Origin: Bacteroidota bacterium
GTDB taxonomy: Bacteria > Bacteroidota > Bacteroidia > UKL13-3
DNA: 64,000 nt
Assembly: GCA_027491085.1 (NCBI GenBank)
Contig: JAIXWW010000013.1
Span: 124,001 to 188,000, forward strand
Direction of reading: 5' to 3'
Below, piece after piece: positions 10,020 to 17,482 of the stretch (positions are counted from its first letter, which is position 1; the number at the start of each line of letters is the position of its first letter). The position numbers and the translations under genes were made by a program. The notes under the pieces were generated by a model. It did no database searches. It was given only the letters and a program-made list of their open reading frames with translations, and was not told the DNA's origin.

Positions 10020-10541
10020 CTAATATTTAATAAACTTTTTAAATCTATAATCACCTCTGCCATTGTATAAAAACATAATATAAACACCTTGTCTGTAATA
10101 GGCAGTTTCTGTAATTAGTAAATTTGATTTACAACTATAGCCATCGCAAAATGAAGGATCAACATATAAACTTTTATAATATACGATTGCGCCATATTGG
10201 TCTACTATGTAAAGCTCTGCTGTGGTAGCATTATTTTGTAATTGAACAAACGAAAAGTTTAAATTATCGTTGGTGATGGTGGGGTAAATATCAAATTCTA
10301 AACCAGAGCATGATCCATCTCTCCATTGCCCTTGAAGAATGCCATTTTGCATCTCTGCTGAACAAATGTTTCTATAAGTTTTTCCATCGCAAGCACACAC
10401 AGGTTTGTAGCTCGCATCTGGACATGGGAACTGTAAATTAATTTTTGAGCTATCTTTACAAATTTGGGCAAAACTACTTTGAAATATTAAAACCGATAAA
10501 GCAAGCGTAAAAATAAATTGGAGTATATGTTTGGCCTTCAT
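10020..10541 (-). CDS. secreted Kazal-like protein with T9SS sorting domain
   Basis: A 173-residue protein: signal peptide (1-26, cleaved after SSFAQ), a six-Cys Kazal-like domain (about 27-79) containing KPVCACDGKTYRNIC and a closing DGSC, and a T9SS-type C-terminal domain (about 82-173) opening FDIYPTITNDNLNF and ending KKFIKY. Kazal domains inhibit serine proteases by a canonical loop; bacterial versions with few cysteines exist, and inhibition is inferred here. It is the first gene of an operon with two choice-of-anchor-B proteins (1 bp and 12 bp gaps), which suggests the three are exported together. It could instead be only a structural surface module. Confidence 0.82.
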   Translation of the reverse strand: MKAKHILQFIFTLALSVLIFQSSFAQICKDSSKINLQFPCPDASYKPVCACDGKTYRNICSAEMQNGILQGQWRDGSCSGLEFDIYPTITNDNLNFSFVQLQNNATTAELYIVDQYGAIVYYKSLYVDPSFCDGYSCKSNLLITETAYYRQGVYIMFLYNGRGDYRFKKFIKY

Positions 10542-10701
10542 TTTTTATTAAGTACTTTTTTGTTTAAACTATTTTGATTACGAATATAAAATATAATTTA
10601 TCAAGTAGCTTAATTAACTGCATAAATCAATATTTTTACCAAAAACATATTTTAATATTAAGCAATTTAGAATGTTGAAATAATTATTATTGTGAACATA
10701 A

Positions 10702-11313
10702 ATGAAAAAAATATACATAATCCGTCATGGCGAAACAGAGTTTAACAAACTATCTATAGTTCAAGGCCAAGGCGTTGATACATCATTAAATCAAACAGGC
10801 ATTAACCAAGGATTACAGTTTTTTGAAAAATACAAAACCATTCCTTTTGATAAAATATACGTATCTAATTTAAAGCGCACCCAACAAACCATTCAGCCTT
10901 TTATTGATTTAGGTATTCCTTTTCAAAAATTGGGTGGATTAAATGAAATTAGTTGGGGCGATTTTGAAGGAAAAGCGCAAGATTTTAAAGAACGTGAATT
11001 TTACCAGCAAGCAGTAAACTCATGGAATAGTGGCAATTACGATGTGGCTGTAGCCAATGGTGAAACACCCAATCAAATGCAAGCAAGGCAAAAAGAAGCA
11101 TTAAAAATAATTATGGCTAATGAACATGAAAACACCATTTTAATTTGTATGCATGGCCGCGCTATGAAAAGTTTGGTTTGCACTTTACTAAACGAACCTT
11201 TAAAAAATATGGACAACTACGAACATAGAAATACTTGTTTGTATCTATTTAATTTTGATGGTGAAAAATTTAGTTTAGAGTTAGCCAATGATGTTTCGCA
11301 TATTAAAGATTAA
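10702..11313 (+). CDS. histidine phosphatase (phosphoglycerate mutase-like)
   Basis: A 203-residue cytoplasmic protein with the catalytic RHGET motif at 8-12 (phosphohistidine His9), a conserved SNLKRTQQT (second Arg) and the distal MHGRAMKSL His near 150. This is branch 1 of the histidine phosphatase superfamily, which covers cofactor-dependent phosphoglycerate mutases, cobalamin phosphatases and phosphosugar phosphatases. The length and lack of mutase-specific insertions favour a phosphatase over a glycolytic mutase, but the substrate cannot be read from sequence. It is a single gene, and a GCCAC-type dispersed repeat begins at the base after its stop. Confidence 0.88.
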   Translation: MKKIYIIRHGETEFNKLSIVQGQGVDTSLNQTGINQGLQFFEKYKTIPFDKIYVSNLKRTQQTIQPFIDLGIPFQKLGGLNEISWGDFEGKAQDFKEREFYQQAVNSWNSGNYDVAVANGETPNQMQARQKEALKIIMANEHENTILICMHGRAMKSLVCTLLNEPLKNMDNYEHRNTCLYLFNFDGEKFSLELANDVSHIKD

Positions 11314-11340
11314 GCCACTGATTACGCAGATTTCACAGAA
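11314..11340 (+). repeat. GCCAC/AGATTA dispersed repeat, half copy
   Basis: A sequence starting GCCACTGATTACGCAGATTT directly abuts the upstream stop codon. The same motif occurs at 14159-14219 (nearly complete inverted pair), inverted at 60181-60206, and as short inverted stubs at 11914-11925 and 61586-61596. All are intergenic. Confidence 0.7.
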
Positions 11341-11417
11341 GGATTGTGGTAAAAAATTTCAAATAAGTTTGTTATATATACTACCTTTTTTATTGAATTA
11401 TTTAAACATAATCAAAC

Positions 11418-11440
11418 GTCATGCTGCAAGCATCTTCCTT
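11418..11440 (+). repeat. left terminal inverted repeat of GIY-YIG cassette
   Basis: GTC at 11418-11420, stem ATGCT 11421-11425, loop GCA, stem AGCAT 11429-11433, then CTTCCTT to 11440. It pairs with the inverted copy at 11822-11844. Confidence 0.6.
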
Positions 11441-11497
11441 GAGTAAAAATTTGTTTTCCATTAACTACAAACTAACTTTGTTTATCATCGTTGAGCA

Positions 11498-11797
11498 ATG
11501 AGTAATTTTGATTTAAACAATTCTGTGTATATAACTTCAAATCCAAGTCGAACAGTTTTTTATATTGGAGTAACTAATTCATTAGAAAGAAGAATAGCGG
11601 AACATTTTAGTAATAAAGGTAGTTGTGAGACCTTTGCAGGTAAATACTACTGTTATGAATTAATTTATTTTGAAATATTTAAAGATATAAAAGAAGCAAT
11701 TTGCAGAGAAAAAGAACTTAAATCTTGGTCGAGAGAAAAAAAGCTAGAGTTGGTTAAAGCAGTAAATCCAAAATTGAAACGTTATGATGTTTTATAA
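11498..11797 (+). CDS. GIY-YIG nuclease family protein
   Basis: A 99-residue single-domain protein. The two signature strands are VYI at 10-12 and FYIG at 21-24; the conserved Arg is in LERRI (29-33), His36 follows in AEHF, and the catalytic Glu71 lies in CREKELKSW. All expected active-site residues are present, so it should be an active metal-dependent endonuclease. The length and ending match the small YhbQ/UPF0213-like group, whose function is poorly defined. It sits alone between 23-bp inverted repeats and is not part of an operon. Whether it acts on those repeats is a hypothesis. Confidence 0.9.
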   Translation: MSNFDLNNSVYITSNPSRTVFYIGVTNSLERRIAEHFSNKGSCETFAGKYYCYELIYFEIFKDIKEAICREKELKSWSREKKLELVKAVNPKLKRYDVL

Positions 11798-11821
11798 GTT
11801 TAGCAATCAATCTAGTGGTTT

Positions 11822-11844
11822 AAGGAAGATTCCTACGGAATGAC
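11822..11844 (-). repeat. right terminal inverted repeat of GIY-YIG cassette
   Basis: Read on the plus strand: AAGGAAG, stem ATTCC (11829-11833), loop TAC, stem GGAAT (11837-11841), then GAC. Its reverse complement matches the left repeat at 18 of 23 positions, with differences only in stem and loop. Confidence 0.6.
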
Positions 11845-11866
11845 TTGTATTATTAAACATATAATC

Positions 11867-11882
11867 GTCATGCTACAAACAT
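11867..11882 (+). repeat. degenerate third GTCAT-hairpin copy
   Basis: GTCATGCTACAAACAT repeats the left-end design (GTC, ATGCT, 3-nt loop) but the return stem AACAT has one mispair and the CTTCCTT tail is missing. It lies 22 bp outside the right end of the cassette. Confidence 0.4.
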
Positions 11883-11913
11883 AAAATAGTAGTTTATAAT
11901 CATTGTTATTTGC

Positions 11914-11925
11914 ATAATCTGTGGC
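11914..11925 (-). repeat. GCCAC/AGATTA dispersed repeat, inverted stub
   Basis: ATAATCTGTGGC is the inverse of the motif at 11314-11324 with one mismatch. The two copies face each other around the GIY-YIG cassette, as if a longer palindromic repeat had been split by it. Confidence 0.45.
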
Positions 11926-12009
11926 TACTTTTCTTTCAAACCATTTATCAAAAATCAATAATCTACAATCAAAAAATCGTTTATCATTGCTTTACTAATC
12001 TCCCAAAGT

Positions 12010-14145
12010 ATGATAAAAAAATACATCTTACCTATTACGTTTTTGGCTGCAATTGCTTGCAATCAAGCACCTAAAAACGAACAAAAAAAATTAAATATGT
12101 TACCATATCCTAAAACTAAAACTGTAAATCAAACCGATAATTACCACGGAACCAATATTAACGACCCATACCGTTGGTTAGAAAACGATACTGCATCTGA
12201 TGTAATTGATTGGGTAAAGGAAGAAAATAATGTAACCCAAAACTATTTGGGCCAAATTCCTTACCGCACTCAAATAAAAAACCGTTTGACCGAAATTTGG
12301 GATTTCCCCAAATATTCAAGTCCTTTTAAAGAAGGTGATTGGTATTATTTTTTTAAGAACGAAGGCTTACAAAATCAAAGTATTTTATACCGCCAGAAAG
12401 GTTTAACAGGCGATCCTGAAGTATTTTTAGATCCTAATAAATTAAGCGATGATGGAACAGCTTCTTTGGCTAGTTTTACTTTTAGCAAAGACCATAAATT
12501 ATGTGCAGTTGGTGTAGCTCAAAGTGGTAGCGATTGGAACGAAATTTTTGTAATGGATGTGGCAACCAAACAAAAACTCAACGATAAAATAGAATGGGTT
12601 AAGTTTAGTGGTGCTACTTGGAAAGGAAATGGTTTTTATTACAGCCGTTACGATGAACCTGCCAAAGGAAAAGCATTTAGCAATGCCAATGAATTTATGA
12701 AAATTTATTACCATAAAATGGGAACTGCACAAAGTGCTGATGAATTGGTGTATGAAGATAAATTACATCCATTGCGATATTTCAATGCAGGCATTACCGA
12801 AGATGAGCGTTTTATGTTTATAAATATAAGCGAAGGAACCAGCGGTAACGAAATTTTGATTAAAGATTTAAGCAAAAACGAAAAAGTATTTAAAACGCTT
12901 TTTAAAGGTTTTGAAAATAATTACAGCATAGTCGATAATATTGGCGATAAAATATTAACAACCACTGATAAAGGTGCTGCTAAATACCGTTTAATAGAAG
13001 TTGACCCAGCTAATACAGATGAAAAAAATTGGAAAACCATTATTCCTGAAAGTGCAGATTTACTAGAAGGTGTGAGTTATTGGGGTGGTAAATTATTTAC
13101 TACTTATTTAAAAGATGCCAGTACCCGAATTTATAAATTTAATGCAGATGGAACAGGTAAAGAAGAAATTACACTGCCGGGAATTGGAACTGCAAGCGGC
13201 ATTGGGGGTAAAAAAGATGATACCGAAACCTTTTATACTTTTACTTCATTTACCAATCCGGGCGAAATTTATAAGTACGATTTAAAATCGGGTAAATCAG
13301 AATTGTTCCGCAAAACAGAAGTGAAATTTAATGCCAACGATTTTGAAACCAAACAAGTTTTTTATACCAGTAAAGATGGAACCAAAGTGCCTATGTTTAT
13401 TATGCACAAAAAAGGGTTGAAACTAGATGGAAATAATCCAACCATGCTTTATGGGTATGGAGGCTTTAATATTTCATTGACGCCATCTTTTAGTGTAAGT
13501 CGAATTATGTTTTTGGAACAAGGTGGAGTTTATGCCATTGCGAGTTTGCGCGGTGGGGGAGAGTATGGCGAAGATTGGCACAAAGCAGGAATGTTAGGCA
13601 AAAAACAAAATGTATTTGACGATTTTATAAGTGCCGCTGAGTTTTTAATTAGTGAAAAATATACCAGCAGTAATAAGCTAGGAATTCATGGAGGTTCAAA
13701 TGGAGGTTTATTGTTAGGAGCTTGTATGACTCAAAGACCAGAATTATTCAAAGTAGCTATTCCTGCAGTGGGAGTATTGGATATGTTACGTTACCATAAA
13801 TTTACCATTGGTTGGGGTTGGGCTGTAGAGTATGGAAGCAGCGATAAAAAAGAAGATTTTGATTGGTTGATAAAATACTCTCCATTGCATAATGTAAAAC
13901 AAGGTGTAAAATATCCAGCCACTATGATAATGACTGCAGACCATGACGACAGGGTAGTACCTGCACATTCGTTTAAATTTGCTGCAGAGTTGCAAGCTAA
14001 AGCCGATACTTTGAATCCAATATTGATAAGAATAGATAGTAAAGCTGGCCATGGTGCTGGTAAACCAACTACTAAATTAATTGAAGACGCTGCCGATATG
14101 TGGAGTTTTGTGCTTTGGAATTTGGGAGTGAGCGAAGTAAAATAA
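12010..14145 (+). CDS. prolyl oligopeptidase (S9A) lipoprotein
   Basis: A 711-residue enzyme, the same size as eukaryotic prolyl oligopeptidase. It has a lipoprotein signal (lipobox ending LAAIAC, Cys17), so it should be anchored facing the periplasm or on the surface. A seven-bladed propeller region (about 90-440) precedes the alpha/beta hydrolase domain with nucleophile Ser563 in GGSNGGL, the acid in TADHDDRVVP (644-650) and catalytic His681 in AGHGAG. It should cut short peptides after proline. It is monocistronic; a dispersed palindromic repeat follows its stop by 13 bp. The triad is complete and the call is secure; the physiological peptide is unknown. Confidence 0.95.
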   Translation: MIKKYILPITFLAAIACNQAPKNEQKKLNMLPYPKTKTVNQTDNYHGTNINDPYRWLENDTASDVIDWVKEENNVTQNYLGQIPYRTQIKNRLTEIWDFPKYSSPFKEGDWYYFFKNEGLQNQSILYRQKGLTGDPEVFLDPNKLSDDGTASLASFTFSKDHKLCAVGVAQSGSDWNEIFVMDVATKQKLNDKIEWVKFSGATWKGNGFYYSRYDEPAKGKAFSNANEFMKIYYHKMGTAQSADELVYEDKLHPLRYFNAGITEDERFMFINISEGTSGNEILIKDLSKNEKVFKTLFKGFENNYSIVDNIGDKILTTTDKGAAKYRLIEVDPANTDEKNWKTIIPESADLLEGVSYWGGKLFTTYLKDASTRIYKFNADGTGKEEITLPGIGTASGIGGKKDDTETFYTFTSFTNPGEIYKYDLKSGKSELFRKTEVKFNANDFETKQVFYTSKDGTKVPMFIMHKKGLKLDGNNPTMLYGYGGFNISLTPSFSVSRIMFLEQGGVYAIASLRGGGEYGEDWHKAGMLGKKQNVFDDFISAAEFLISEKYTSSNKLGIHGGSNGGLLLGACMTQRPELFKVAIPAVGVLDMLRYHKFTIGWGWAVEYGSSDKKEDFDWLIKYSPLHNVKQGVKYPATMIMTADHDDRVVPAHSFKFAAELQAKADTLNPILIRIDSKAGHGAGKPTTKLIEDAADMWSFVLWNLGVSEVK

Positions 14146-14158
14146 ATTTCAAAAAATA

Positions 14159-14219
14159 GCCACCGATTTCACAGGTTTCATAGAATAGTTTTCTAGAATA
14201 AATCTGTAAAATTGGTGGC
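14159..14219. repeat. GCCAC/AGATTA dispersed repeat, palindromic copy
   Basis: A 61-bp element whose ends are imperfect inverted repeats: GCCACCGATTTCACAG at the left, and CTGTAAAATTGGTGGC at the right. Compared with the half copies at 11314, 60181 and 61586 it appears to be the most complete version. It lies just downstream of the prolyl oligopeptidase gene. Confidence 0.65.
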
Positions 14220-14343
14220 TAAAATTTGTCGGTCAGGAGACTAAAAAATGGGCAATTGGGTATTACTTGTGAATCAGTAGCTAAAATTAATTAGATCGAG
14301 GTCTTCAAAATGAAAATAACATTGCCCGAGTAAGCAAATGGAC

Positions 14344-14378
14344 CCAATAATAGGTATAGATTAATTACCTATTATTGG
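14344..14378. terminator. 13-bp perfect stem-loop between convergent genes
   Basis: CCAATAATAGGTA at 14344-14356 and its exact complement at 14366-14378 flank a 9-nt loop. The stem is AT-rich and has no clean U-tract, so termination is plausible but not proven. Its AGGTA/TACCT core also appears in the hairpin at 19294. Confidence 0.5.
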
Positions 14379-14382
14379 TTTG

Positions 14383-14428
14383 ATTTATTTTCAAAATCAG
14401 GTTTTAAAACCTGATTTTGAAAATAAAT
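14383..14428. terminator. 46-bp perfect palindrome, probable bidirectional terminator
   Basis: The 23 bases at 14383-14405 are exactly complementary to 14406-14428 with no loop; the centre is AGGTTTTAAAACCT. It lies 15 bp after the stop of the minus-strand LamG gene and downstream of the plus-strand peptidase gene, where a shared terminator would be placed. A cruciform is also possible. Confidence 0.6.
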
Positions 14429-14443
14429 TTAACTTACATTCTA

Positions 14444-16003
14444 TCACTGAAGTATGATTTTTCTGGAGTCTATTTTTTGACCTAAAGGATCAATTATTTC
14501 AATATAATAAACCCCTTTACCGGTCCAAGTGTTTAAATCCAAAGTTGTTTGTTGTTGGTTTACGGATGTTGAATAAACTATTTGACCAATTGAATTAGTT
14601 ATTTTTAATTGATAATTGAGCAATAAGCCAAAATTCCCAAAATCAATGGTAAGATTACTCTTTGTCGGATTAGGATAAACCTTTATGGTATTCCTTAAAT
14701 TAGGGTTGGTTATGCTCGTAAGTTTTGCATTAATGATAAGTGTATCTGTTACTGAAATTTTTAAAGTATCATATCGATGGATGGTATCTATTATACTACA
14801 ATTTAAGGTATCATAAATTATGGTTGAAATCATTGCGGAGTTTATACAACCTTTTAAGTCGGAATAAGTATAGTTAATAATTTTAGAACCCAAACTGGCT
14901 AAGTATGGCTCAAACATATTTAATGATACACCTGGCCCTGAAAAAATACCACCAACTGGATTTCCTACCAGTACAATTGGATTAGATTTAATATTAATAA
15001 ACGCTGGAATTGGGTTAATAGAAATATTAGGCAATGGATTGACAATTACCGATACTGGCGTTGATAAAGATATACAAGAGGATGAGTCTATTTTAACGGT
15101 ATACGTTCCTTGTTTGGTTGCTAAGTGATTGCTTGATGTAGCACCAGGAATTTCATCACCGTTAATTTTCCAAGTATAAGTATATAAGTTTCCTTGCAAA
15201 TTAGCTTGAAGCATCAAGTTTTTTCCAACACAAAATGTAGTTGGTCCATTATAGTTTATGAAGGCATTTGACATATTACAATTTGTACTTAAAGTTTTTA
15301 TGTTTTCATTTGTTAAGTACTTATTGTAAATTCTTACTTCATCAATTTTACCTAAAAAATTCCATGAACCGCTAACAAATGGATGTCTTCCTATTACTAA
15401 TGTAGGTGAAATAGGTTTCAAAACTGGTTGATTAGAGGATCCTGCAATGGTATTGTTAATGAATAGTTCGGTTTTATTAGTTGAATCTATTCTTAATACT
15501 AAGTGATTCCAAGTATTTGGAACAATAGTCATACTGCTTGAAAACGATATATTGCTTTCACTGATTGTTCCATTCCAATTATAATAGTCAATTTTAGAAG
15601 TGGTGGCATTATAGGTAATAGTATAATTTACATTTTGCCCATCTTGCATTTGAACAATATTTCTGTTGGTGTTAGCACTTGCACCTGATGAGGGATTAAA
15701 CCAAACTGAAATAGCAAAATTATTCATGTTTGCTGTATTTAAACTTGAGTAATTTGCAGCATCAATCCATGCTAAACCTGTTCCGTCAAAAAAATAAGCC
15801 TTATTGTTATTACCGTTTTTATCACTTGTTGAAGAAACTCCAGCATTTTTTGTAGCATGATTGTTATTTCCGCTCGAATCTAGGGTATTACCTGAAAATG
15901 GATAATATGCTACTAAACCATCTGTTGGTAAATTTTGAGAAAATACAATATTTAATAAAACACAAAAAAATATGGTAAAAGAAATAGTCTTAATTTTTTT
16001 CAT
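14444..16003 (-). CDS. secreted LamG/Ig-like protein with T9SS sorting domain
   Basis: A 519-residue exported protein: signal peptide (1-22, cleaved after VFSQ), a LamG/concanavalin-like domain (about 27-240) with GLVAYYPFSGNTLDSSGNNN and GKIDEVRIYN, an Ig-like/PKD-type segment (about 245-330, TFCVGKNLML...YTWKINGDEI), a second beta-rich region with a GGIFSGPGV motif, and a T9SS type A domain (about 440-519, IKVYPNPTKSNLTIDF to DSRKIILQ). LamG modules bind carbohydrate or protein ligands, so a surface adhesin or binding role is inferred. It is a single gene followed by two strong hairpins. Confidence 0.88.
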   Translation of the reverse strand: MKKIKTISFTIFFCVLLNIVFSQNLPTDGLVAYYPFSGNTLDSSGNNNHATKNAGVSSTSDKNGNNNKAYFFDGTGLAWIDAANYSSLNTANMNNFAISVWFNPSSGASANTNRNIVQMQDGQNVNYTITYNATTSKIDYYNWNGTISESNISFSSSMTIVPNTWNHLVLRIDSTNKTELFINNTIAGSSNQPVLKPISPTLVIGRHPFVSGSWNFLGKIDEVRIYNKYLTNENIKTLSTNCNMSNAFINYNGPTTFCVGKNLMLQANLQGNLYTYTWKINGDEIPGATSSNHLATKQGTYTVKIDSSSCISLSTPVSVIVNPLPNISINPIPAFINIKSNPIVLVGNPVGGIFSGPGVSLNMFEPYLASLGSKIINYTYSDLKGCINSAMISTIIYDTLNCSIIDTIHRYDTLKISVTDTLIINAKLTSITNPNLRNTIKVYPNPTKSNLTIDFGNFGLLLNYQLKITNSIGQIVYSTSVNQQQTTLDLNTWTGKGVYYIEIIDPLGQKIDSRKIILQ

Positions 16004-16126
16004 CTGACAAAGCTAATAATTTTGAATAGTAATCACCAAGTGCTAATAGCATAAAAATGGAAACTTCCTGAAATTGAAGAAAGCCATTTAATACTTGAAT
16101 TAATATACCACCTCAGCATAAAATGC

Positions 16127-17011
16127 CTAATCAATTTTAACAGAAGTCATGGTTAATGAACCGGCAACAGCTTTATCGTTGAATAAACTAATATGTTCAT
16201 TGTTCGATTTTAAAGCCAAGGTGTAGAGCAAAGGCAAATAATGTTCAGGGGAGGGAATGGCTAAATCAAAAGCAGTTCCCTGCGATTTAAAATTTATTAA
16301 TTGTTGGTGGTTGTTATCTAAAATATATTTTTTCATTTTAGAACTGGCTTCTATGGCCCAATCGAATGCATAATTGTCAGTATTCATTTTATCCCAAGCT
16401 ATTTTGCCTAGATTATGAACCATATTACCGCTGCCTATAATTAGCACGCTTTTTTTGCGCAGAGATGAAAGTTCTTTAGCCAAATCGTAATGGTATTGTG
16501 CAGGTTGGGTATAATCAATGCTCATTTGGATAACTGGAATATCTGCATTTGGGTATAAATGCTTAATTACACTCCAAGCACCATGGTCAAGTCCCCATTT
16601 TTCATCTAAACCAACCGTTGTTTTTTTGATAATTGATTTTGTTTCGTTGGCCAAATCTTTGCTGCCGGGTGCTGGATATTGTACGTCAAATAATGCTTGG
16701 GGAAATCCTCCAAAATCATGAATAGTTCGAGGGTGATTCATCGCAGTTACAAAGGTTCCGCGCGTTTCCCAATGAGCCGAAATACATAAAATGGCATTTG
16801 GCTTTTGAATGTCTTTGCCAACAGTTCTAAATCCAGTTACAAATTCATTTTCTTCTATGGCGTTCATTGGGCTTCCATGTCCCAAAAACAAAACTGGCAT
16901 TTTATCAGAATTGACAAAAGGTGCAGTAATGCTGCTTAATTCATTTATTTTCATGGCGGTGCTTGCTAAGGGAAAAAGGGCTAAAGTTTTTATAAAATGT
17001 TTCCTATCCAT
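16127..17011 (-). CDS. ygiD: 4,5-DOPA dioxygenase extradiol-like protein (LigB family)
   Basis: A 294-residue protein related to class III extradiol dioxygenases of the YgiD/DODA group. Visible motifs are FLGHGSPMNAI (first metal His), ISAHWETRG (second His), the DFGGFP segment, LDHGAWSV and the C-terminal PSPEHYLPLL His. It is slightly longer than E. coli YgiD because of an N-terminal MDRKHFIKTLALFPLASTAM leader that resembles a Tat signal with RK in place of RR; export is therefore possible but uncertain. Relatives cleave catechol rings such as L-DOPA, but the substrate here is not known. It is a single gene. Confidence 0.87.
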   Translation of the reverse strand: MDRKHFIKTLALFPLASTAMKINELSSITAPFVNSDKMPVLFLGHGSPMNAIEENEFVTGFRTVGKDIQKPNAILCISAHWETRGTFVTAMNHPRTIHDFGGFPQALFDVQYPAPGSKDLANETKSIIKKTTVGLDEKWGLDHGAWSVIKHLYPNADIPVIQMSIDYTQPAQYHYDLAKELSSLRKKSVLIIGSGNMVHNLGKIAWDKMNTDNYAFDWAIEASSKMKKYILDNNHQQLINFKSQGTAFDLAIPSPEHYLPLLYTLALKSNNEHISLFNDKAVAGSLTMTSVKID

Positions 17012-17482
17012 TTTTTTTAATTTATATGCTAATCAAAGGTCAGTTAATTTCTCCATAAAAAGTATTAGTTTCTAGAAAATAAATATGTTGTAAAGTTTAT
17101 GACTGTATCAAAGCCATTTTTTTCTTGATCTGCTCAATGATTTTTCCTGTATTCCCAATTACAAAGTAAGTTAGATAATATCTAATATTTATTACAAAAT
17201 AGGTTTTAATTTATGAGTTATAATCCCAATTCGCTATTTGTTTTGTTTAATTGGTAATAAAACGTAGAGTCATCATTTTGTAGTCAAAAACCTAGAAGTT
17301 CGAAATCAAAAAACTACAAAAAAATTGAAGGGAATTAACCGTAAAAATTATTTCAACTGTATTTTTTATGTTATTCAAAATTTATCAAATGCAGAGTTGT
17401 AATTTTTTATTAATATTTTTTTAAAACAATTAATAAATTTAATAAGAAAAAAAAGACATTTTCGAAACTTAATAATCAATAA
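17012..17482. other. 471-bp intergenic region, no gene recognised
   Basis: The stretch separates two divergent genes and is very AT-rich, especially 17340-17482, which should hold the promoter of the SBBP protein gene. A stop-free minus-strand run of about 36 codons (17100-17207) has no good start and was not called. No repeat or RNA gene was recognised. Confidence 0.5.

Larger units (their letters stand above)
11418..11844 (+). mobile_element. putative GIY-YIG cassette with hairpin-bearing terminal inverted repeats
   Basis: This 427-bp unit carries the GIY-YIG gene between two inverted 23-bp ends that match at 18 of 23 positions. Each end reads, from outside in, GTC, a 5-bp stem, a 3-nt loop, the return stem, then CTTCCTT. 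The left end has stem ATGCT/AGCAT with loop GCA; the right end, read inward, has ATTCC/GGAAT with loop GTA. All the mismatches fall in the stem or loop, and both stems stay fully paired. That is seen in the sequence. Mobility is inference, by comparison with REP elements and their associated transposases. No target-site duplication was identified. Confidence 0.45.

Noticed and set aside
10019..10087. Longer N-terminus for the second choice-of-anchor-B protein
   Set aside because: It would overlap the upstream gene by 68 bp and bury the signal peptide; the ATG at 10018 fits the operon spacing.
16127..17011. Twin-arginine signal on the DOPA dioxygenase
   Set aside because: The leader has RK instead of RR and a weak hydrophobic stretch; export is left uncertain.
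17100..17207. Stop-free minus-strand stretch of about 36 codons in the 17-kb gap
   Set aside because: No ATG/GTG near its 5' end and no recognisable protein; expected by chance in AT-rich DNA.
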